Notes under the pieces: model-generated
Databases searched by the model: none
What the model saw: only the letters and a program-made list of their open reading frames with translations
Told to the model about the DNA's origin: nothing
Made by a program: the position numbers and the translations under genes
Shown here: piece by piece, positions 59,366 through 64,000 of the stretch
Position numbering within the stretch: the stretch's first letter is position 1
Layout: the number at the start of each line of letters is the position of its first letter
Assembly: GCF_003201205.1 (NCBI RefSeq)
Contig: NZ_QICN01000012.1
Span: 62,001-126,000, forward strand
Direction: 5' to 3'
DNA length: 64,000 nt
Origin: Sinimarinibacterium flocculans
GTDB taxonomy: Bacteria; Pseudomonadota; Gammaproteobacteria; Nevskiales; Nevskiaceae

Positions 59366-59887
59366 TCATCCCCCTGGTTGCCGCTTCAGCTCGCGCTGCA
59401 CCGCCGCCTCGATCAGCGGCAGATCCTTGGTCCGGTATCCCGTCTTGACGAAGCGCACGACACCCTCGCGGTCCAGCAGATAGCCGCTCGGCATCGCGGG
59501 CAGCGCGAAGGCCTGCGGCCAGACCCCCTGCGGGTCGAGCACGATGTCGAAATCCACGGCGACCCGTTCCAGCATCTTCACGGCCGCGGCGCGCTCGGTA
59601 TCGACGTTCACGCCGATCACCGTGAAACCCTCGGCGCCGTAGCGGTCCTGCAGCGCGTCGAGCGCCGGCATCGCCTGCAGGCAGGGCGCGCACCACGACG
59701 CCCAGAAATCGACGTAGACGACCTGGCCACGACGCGTCGCCAGTGCCAGCTCGCTGCCGTCGAGCCGCGGCGCGCTCAGCGCCGGCGGCGCGTCGCCCGG
59801 CTGCAGTGCCATGGCCGGCGGCACCGCACAGAGCAGCGCAAGGGCCATCAGGCAAGACCTTCGTCTTCCCGTCATCTCGATTCGCAT
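59366..59887 (-). CDS. TlpA/ResA-like periplasmic thioredoxin
   Basis: A 173-residue thioredoxin-fold protein with an export signal (RRRSCLMALALLCAVPPAMA) and the active site FWASWCAPCLQAMP. The downstream fold includes FTVIGVNVD, FDIVLDPQGVWPQAFALPAMPSGYLLD with the conserved cis-Pro, typical of TlpA/AhpC-TSA proteins that reduce periplasmic disulfides. It is the first gene of the DUF4266/DUF3570/ApbE operon and overlaps the DUF4266 start by four bases. Confidence 0.9.
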   Translation of the reverse strand: MRIEMTGRRRSCLMALALLCAVPPAMALQPGDAPPALSAPRLDGSELALATRRGQVVYVDFWASWCAPCLQAMPALDALQDRYGAEGFTVIGVNVDTERAAAVKMLERVAVDFDIVLDPQGVWPQAFALPAMPSGYLLDREGVVRFVKTGYRTKDLPLIEAAVQRELKRQPGG

Positions 59888-60015
59888 GCCGGCAGCTTAA
59901 CCGCAAGCGCCGCGGGGTTCGTACTCGGTTTTGGCCGACCGGGGCGGCGGTCGCGCACCTCCGGGCCGGCGACTGCAACAAAAGCTTCGCCGTACCGTCA
60001 TGTCACCGGCATCTG

Positions 60016-60043
60016 CCGTTCATAGGGTGCGGCCCATGAACGG
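60016..60043. promoter_or_regulatory. inverted repeat upstream of the glycosyltransferase
   Basis: CCGTTCAT (60016-60023) and ATGAACGG (60036-60043) form perfect 8-base arms with a 12-base centre, 27 bases before the glycosyltransferase ATG. It may be an operator or a leader hairpin. Confidence 0.4.
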
Positions 60044-60070
60044 GCGACGACTGATCCGGGGGGCCGTCAG

Positions 60071-61195
60071 ATGCGCATCGCCTACGGTGTGATGGGCTAC
60101 GGGCGCGGCCACGCGATGCGCACGATGTCGGTGCTGCCGTCGCTGATGGCGCAGCACGAGGTCACGGTGTTCGCCGGCGGCGACGCCTTTGATGTGCTGG
60201 CGCCGCGGTTCCCGACGGTACGCATCCCGACCATCGGCTACCAGTACAACACCGCCGGCCGCCACTCGCTGCGACACACGCTGGTGCGCAACTTCGGACC
60301 GATGCGCGACCTGCTGTTCGGCGGCGAGGGCACCGCCGCGATCGAACGCGAGTTCCGCGAACGCGGCATCCAGCTGGTGATCTCCGACTCCGAGGCCTGG
60401 ACCCACCGGGTGTCGCAGAAGCTCGGCATCCCGCGCATCAGCTTCGATCACGTCGGCATCATCGCCTACTGCAAGCCGCACTTCCCGCCGGACCTGTGGG
60501 CGCTGGGCATGCGCGACGCCTGGGGCTATCGCACGTTGATGGGCGTGCCCGAGCGCATCCTGATCTCGAGCTTCTATCCGGCCGAGCCGGCGTACCCGCA
60601 GGTGCGCATCGTCGGCCCGATGCTGCGCGACGAGGTGCTGAACGCCAGGGCGTCGAACGGCGACTACCTGCTCGCCTACTTCAACAAGGGCGAGCACCAG
60701 TACCTGCCGCATGTCGACCGTGCGCTGCGCCTGCTCGACTGCAAGGTCGTGGTCTACGGCACCCGGTTGCGGGGCGTCGACGACAACCTCGACTTCCGCG
60801 CGCCGAGCGTCGACGGCTTCGTGCGCGATCTCGCCGGCTGCCACGCGGTGCTGTCGACCGCCGGCAACCAGCTCATCGGCGAGGCCATTCATTTCGGCAA
60901 GCCGCTGCTGGCGATGCCGGAGGATGCCTTCGAGCAGCGCCTCAACGCCTCGATGATCGAGCGCATGGGCGTGGGCATGCACGGCGACCTCAAGCGCCTG
61001 ACGCCCAGCGACATCGATCGCTTTCTCGGCAGCCATGACTGGTATGTGTCGAACATGCGCGAGCACGCCGGCAACGGTCGCGCCGAGGCCACCGAGATCC
61101 TGCACCGCTACATCGGCGACTTCGTGCAGACGCGCAAGCCGGCGCGGCGTGCCTCGCCGGTGCGGCGCGCCAGCGTGCGTGCGCGCAGCGCCTGA
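60071..61195 (+). CDS. MurG-like (GT28-type) glycosyltransferase family protein
   Basis: A 374-residue GT-B fold protein: N-terminal MRIAYGVMGYGRGHAMRTMSVLPSL, matching the glycine-rich start of MurG-like enzymes, VISDSEAWTHRVSQKLGIPRISFDH, and a C-terminal nucleotide-sugar region (CHAVLSTAGNQLIGEAIHFGKPLLAMPEDAFEQRLNA). Such proteins are often annotated only as glycosyltransferase family. ATG 60071 follows GGGGGG. The last ~25 residues are Arg-rich and unlike the core. Acceptor unknown. Confidence 0.85.
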   Translation: MRIAYGVMGYGRGHAMRTMSVLPSLMAQHEVTVFAGGDAFDVLAPRFPTVRIPTIGYQYNTAGRHSLRHTLVRNFGPMRDLLFGGEGTAAIEREFRERGIQLVISDSEAWTHRVSQKLGIPRISFDHVGIIAYCKPHFPPDLWALGMRDAWGYRTLMGVPERILISSFYPAEPAYPQVRIVGPMLRDEVLNARASNGDYLLAYFNKGEHQYLPHVDRALRLLDCKVVVYGTRLRGVDDNLDFRAPSVDGFVRDLAGCHAVLSTAGNQLIGEAIHFGKPLLAMPEDAFEQRLNASMIERMGVGMHGDLKRLTPSDIDRFLGSHDWYVSNMREHAGNGRAEATEILHRYIGDFVQTRKPARRASPVRRASVRARSA

Positions 61196-61227
61196 TCCCC
61201 TGCAGCGGCCGTCCGCTTCGCGGCGGC

Positions 61228-61545
61228 TCAGCGACCCTCGAGCCAGCGTTCGCGCGCGTAGTCGCGGCTGACGCGGTCGTAGTCCGCCAACCGGCGGAAT
61301 CGCTCGATGTCGACCGGCTGCATCGGCACGTCGTAGGGACCGGGCGTGCGGTCCAGGGCCGATGCCGACGGCTCCTGCCACGGCGCGACGAACAGGCCGA
61401 CGGCGGTATCGCGGTCGCCGACGATCGTCGTGCCGTCGACTTCGGGCGTCACCGCGGGCTGCTCGTCCTGCGCCGCCGCCGGCATCGCCAGCAGTCCCCA
61501 GACCAGTGCCGGGGCGCCGAACGCGCAGGCTCGATTTCGCCTCAT
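61228..61545 (-). CDS. small exported protein, paralogue A
   Basis: A 105-residue protein with a signal peptide (ALVWGLLAMPAAAQ) and a mature part built round VDGTTIVGDRDTAVGLFVAPWQE, then DRTPGPYDVPMQPVDIERF and DYDRVSRDYARERW. The same skeleton (T-T-I-V-G-[DE]-R-[DE]-x-A-V-G-L, A-P-W-Q, D-R-x-P-G-x-Y-D-V-P) occurs in the gene at 63258-63542, so they are paralogues. It overlaps the upstream TPR-like gene by four bases (ATGA). Function unknown. Confidence 0.8.
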   Translation of the reverse strand: MRRNRACAFGAPALVWGLLAMPAAAQDEQPAVTPEVDGTTIVGDRDTAVGLFVAPWQEPSASALDRTPGPYDVPMQPVDIERFRRLADYDRVSRDYARERWLEGR

Positions 61546-63188
61546 GGCATCGCTCCGTTGCCACCGGCCGGCGGCGGGTCGTAGATGCGCGCCAGCGCGA
61601 AACGCGCATCGACCAGATAGGCGTCGGTGCTGACCGCGATGCGCTGCAGCACGGCCAGCGCCGCCGCGCCGGCGCGGGCCGTCGCCTGGGCCAGCGGCCC
61701 GGCACTGCGCTGCTGCAGCTCGGCGATCCGCTGTTGCAGCGCGCGCACGCGGGCATCGTCCTGCGGCATCGCCGCGAGTGCCTCGGCATGCTGCGCGAGC
61801 AGGCGTACCTGGAACAGCAGCGGGCGCCGCGCTTCGATGGCATCGACGAAGTCCGTGTCCGTCGTCAGCAGCGGCATGTAACCGTTTTGGGCATCGGCAT
61901 CGAAGTCGGCGAGCCAGCGCCGCCAGCCATGTCCGGGGTCGGCGTCGATACGCTCGAACAACCGGCCGTCGCCGAGTTCGAGCAGCAGCTCGTCGAGCCG
62001 CGTGCGCACCCGTTCCAGGCGCGCGATGGTCGTTTCGTACTGCTGCTGGGCCTGCGCATGCGCGTCCAGGCGCTGCAGGGCATAGGCGACGACGAGCATG
62101 CCCTCCTGCACCACCGGGTCGAAGGGGTTGCGCAGGGCCAGCTCGTTCCACGCGGTCAGCGCCGCGCGCAGGCTGCGATCGCTGATGTCGACGCCCTGCG
62201 ACCAGTTGTAGCGCAGCGGGTCGCGCCGCCGCAGCTCGTCGGCCTGGTCCGGCGCCATGTCGGCCAGCCGGTCGGCGCCGCGTCCGCCGCGCGCGCGCGC
62301 GCCGGACGGCAGCAGTGCCGCCCAGCCCAGTCCGAGCAGTGCCGGGTTCGCATACGGGCCCGGACTGCGCACGCGGCCGAAGGCATCCTTCGCCGCCGCA
62401 CCGTTGCGCTCGCGCAGCATCTGGTAGCCGAGCGTGAGGTTGGCCAGATCGCGGACCAGTTGCTCGTCGGGCGTGTCGTCGTCGCCGGTGCCGATGCGTT
62501 CGAGCATGTCCAGCGCCTGCTCGCGACGACCGTTGCGGAACAGGATCAGCGAGGCGTTGAACAGGCCGACGTTCTGGCTCGGCGGCGCCGGATCGGGAAT
62601 CGCGGAGACCGGCGGGCCCTCGGCTGCGGCGACCCAGTTCACCCGTGCGTCCTCGGCATAGCGCGCCACGCGCTGGCGCAGGGCGTCGCTGCGGCCGTCG
62701 CTGCGCAGCACGCGCAGCGTCGCCGGCCCGCGGCCACCGGACTGCACCGCGAACTCCAGCGACATCGGCACGTTGCTCTTGTTGAACGTCTCGGTCAGCG
62801 TCAGCACGAAGCGCGGCGTGTCCGGCGTGGCACCGATGCGGCGCACGAAGAAGCGGGCGCGCAGGCGGTGGGCACCCGGCTCGACATCGGCGACCAGCAG
62901 CCGGTGCAGGCCGCCGCGGCGCAGCGCTTCCGCCTCGAAACTGCCGTACTCGTACTTGCGCACCGGCAGATCGTCGATCTGCACTTCGACGCGACGCAGG
63001 ATCAGGTCGTTGACGGCGGCGCCGACATAGACGCCCAGGGTCGACCGGTTCTGGCGCTGCAGCGCCTCGACCTGGTGATGGATGACCAGCGCCTCGCTGA
63101 ACAGGTCGTCCTGCGCCGGTGCCAGGGTCGGCAGCAGCAGCACGGCGGGCAGCAACAGGATGCGCAGCGGCCTCGGGATCACGGACAC
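61542..63188 (-). CDS. exported helical-repeat (TPR-like) protein
   Basis: A 548-residue exported protein: signal peptide (RILLLPAVLLLPTLAPAQ), a strand-rich part (about 45-170, with LGVYVGAAVNDLILRRVEVQIDDLPV and RFVLTLTETFNKSNVPMSLEFAVQ) and a long alpha-helical TPR-like part (VGLFNASLILFRNGRREQALDML onward, to ~380). The C-terminal third is helical and Gln/Ala-rich. It is flanked by the two paralogous small exported genes and linked to one by an ATGA overlap. Family not recognised; scaffold or envelope-assembly role is inference. Confidence 0.75.
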   Translation of the reverse strand: MSVIPRPLRILLLPAVLLLPTLAPAQDDLFSEALVIHHQVEALQRQNRSTLGVYVGAAVNDLILRRVEVQIDDLPVRKYEYGSFEAEALRRGGLHRLLVADVEPGAHRLRARFFVRRIGATPDTPRFVLTLTETFNKSNVPMSLEFAVQSGGRGPATLRVLRSDGRSDALRQRVARYAEDARVNWVAAAEGPPVSAIPDPAPPSQNVGLFNASLILFRNGRREQALDMLERIGTGDDDTPDEQLVRDLANLTLGYQMLRERNGAAAKDAFGRVRSPGPYANPALLGLGWAALLPSGARARGGRGADRLADMAPDQADELRRRDPLRYNWSQGVDISDRSLRAALTAWNELALRNPFDPVVQEGMLVVAYALQRLDAHAQAQQQYETTIARLERVRTRLDELLLELGDGRLFERIDADPGHGWRRWLADFDADAQNGYMPLLTTDTDFVDAIEARRPLLFQVRLLAQHAEALAAMPQDDARVRALQQRIAELQQRSAGPLAQATARAGAAALAVLQRIAVSTDAYLVDARFALARIYDPPPAGGNGAMP

Positions 63189-63257
63189 GCGGAAGCGGAT
63201 GTCGGGGAACGGTGGCGCGAGCCTACCGGCAGCGCGCCGCTTGTTCCAGTGCAGGCT

Positions 63258-63542
63258 TCAGCGGCTGCGGTACAGACGCTCGCGCCGGTAGTTGCGGATC
63301 GCCTCGTCGTAGTCGGCCTGCAGGCCGAAGCCGCGCGCGTCGAGTGCCTGCAGCGGCACGTCGTAGAGCCCCGGCGGACGGTCGAGATCGGAAGCCTGCT
63401 CGTCCTGCCATGGCGCCAGATACAGGCCGACCGCCGCCTCGCGTTCGCCGACGATCGTCGTGCCGACCGCCTCCGGCTCCTCGGCCGCGGCGATCGCCGG
63501 CAGGAGCAGCAGCAGGCCGGACACGAGGCCGCGCCGCATCAC
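63258..63542 (-). CDS. small exported protein, paralogue B
   Basis: A 94-residue protein with a signal peptide (RRGLVSGLLLLLPAIAAAEE) and the same mature core as the gene at 61228-61545: GTTIVGEREAAVGLYLAPWQDE, DRPPGLYDVPLQALDA and DYDEAIRNYRRERLYRS. Its start overlaps the upstream TPR gene stop by four bases. Two paralogues in one operon, each coupled after a TPR protein, suggest repeated pairing of a small partner with a TPR scaffold. Function unknown. Confidence 0.8.
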   Translation of the reverse strand: MMRRGLVSGLLLLLPAIAAAEEPEAVGTTIVGEREAAVGLYLAPWQDEQASDLDRPPGLYDVPLQALDARGFGLQADYDEAIRNYRRERLYRSR

Positions 63543-64000
63543 GGCGCGGCTCCGCTGAGCGCCGTGCGCGTGCCGTGCCGCCCTTCGATCTCGCGGATCC
63601 AGGCCTCGACGATGAGGTCCCCGCCGCCGGCCTCGCGGTAGCTGCGGTACGCCGCGACCGCATCGTGCGGACGCTGCAGGTAAAGGTCGTAGAGGATGCC
63701 GAGGTTGAGCTGCGCCGGCGCGTACTGCGGCTGGGCCGCGAGCGCGCGCCGGTAGGCCTGCTCGGCACGCGCATGGTCGCCGCTTTCGCGGTAGAGCACA
63801 CCGAGCCAGTTCAGCGCGACCGCATTGTCGGGATTGGCCTCGACCGCCCGCGAGAAACTCTGCAGCGCCGCGTCGCGGTCGCGCGCCTGCGCATGCAGGA
63901 TGCCGAGGTTGGTGAGGGCACCGGACAGGGCCGGGAAGTCGCGGGCGAGCGCGCTGAACGCCGCCTCCGCTTCCGCGAACTGCTGCGTCTTCATCAGTTC
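63539..64000 (-). CDS. tetratricopeptide repeat protein, 5' partial
   Basis: The visible ~154 residues consist of about three TPR units: FAEAEAAFSALARDFPALSGALTNLGILHAQA, DAALQSFSRAVEANPDNAVALNWLGVLYRES and ARAEQAYRRALAAQPQYAPAQLNLGILYD. The frame is open to the window edge (E-L precede the Met at 63994), so that Met is probably internal and the gene starts beyond 64000. It is translationally coupled to the downstream small exported gene. Confidence 0.88.
   Translation of the reverse strand, partial: ELMKTQQFAEAEAAFSALARDFPALSGALTNLGILHAQARDRDAALQSFSRAVEANPDNAVALNWLGVLYRESGDHARAEQAYRRALAAQPQYAPAQLNLGILYDLYLQRPHDAVAAYRSYREAGGGDLIVEAWIREIEGRHGTRTALSGAAP

Overview
This is a very GC-rich, gene-dense window with short intergenic gaps, many 1-4 base start/stop overlaps and no rRNA, tRNA, CRISPR array, prophage or intact insertion sequence that I can see. 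Gene content (PriA, UvrD, ArgS, YhhQ, MtfA, SoxR, an N-acetylglutaminylglutamine osmolyte operon, DUF4105/DUF3015, several AraC/TetR/LysR regulators, RoxA-like multiheme cytochromes, a Baeyer-Villiger-type monooxygenase) points to a free-living gammaproteobacterium. The style is compatible with the Solimonadaceae/Nevskiales or Xanthomonadales-like lineages, but the exact taxon is inference.

Layout. 1-2870: end of an osmoprotectant (NAGGN) operon. 2969-6354: DUF3015 secreted protein, a DUF4105 (Lnb-type) protein with a barrel-like C-terminal half, and a lipoprotein hydrolase. 6355-8695: a decayed duplicate of the yhhQ 5' end, yhhQ, and an AtoE-type transporter. 8706-14264: a MBL-hydrolase/ester cyclase/PLP-decarboxylase operon divergent from its probable TetR regulator, then an NTF2-like protein, a short-chain dehydrogenase-like protein and a TMEM175-like channel. 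14313-23676: DMT exporter, priA (preceded by two DnaA-box matches), amidase lipoprotein, small DUF5808 protein, hydrolase, argS and an FtsN-like SPOR protein. 23823-29159: SDR, Tat-exported DUF839 lipoprotein, a Phd/RelE toxin-antitoxin pair and uvrD. 29160-31235: REP-like palindromes, mtfA, an L7/L12-domain membrane protein and a repeat lipoprotein.

31223-47143 is the most accessory-looking part. It holds an AraC regulator divergent from a compact operon of cupin, E1-alpha, E1-beta, a free-standing lipoyl domain and a LuxR-type HTH stub. It also holds two paralogous triheme c-type cytochrome lipoproteins, each overlapping a regulator gene tail-to-tail by 14 bases. Between them lie an acyl-CoA synthetase, a HigBA-like toxin-antitoxin pair with an 18-base inverted repeat, and a flavin monooxygenase/acetoacetate-decarboxylase-like pair divergent from an AraC regulator. 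Together these suggest oxidation of ketones, long-chain or isoprenoid-like substrates, with carbonyl products fed to CoA thioesters. That function is inference.

47154-53598 holds a LysR regulator, a small secreted protein, a hydrolase, a DUF4143 ATPase, an ABC exporter and an MFS exporter. 53595-55532 is a redox-stress module. SoxR is divergent from an arylamine N-acetyltransferase/FMN reductase/MFS operon, and a perfect SoxR-type palindrome sits inside a 19-base promoter spacer. 55679-59887: MHYT signalling protein with a degenerate GGDEF domain, then TlpA/DUF4266/DUF3570/ApbE. 60071-64000: a glycosyltransferase and a TPR cluster with two paralogous small secreted proteins; the last gene runs off the window.
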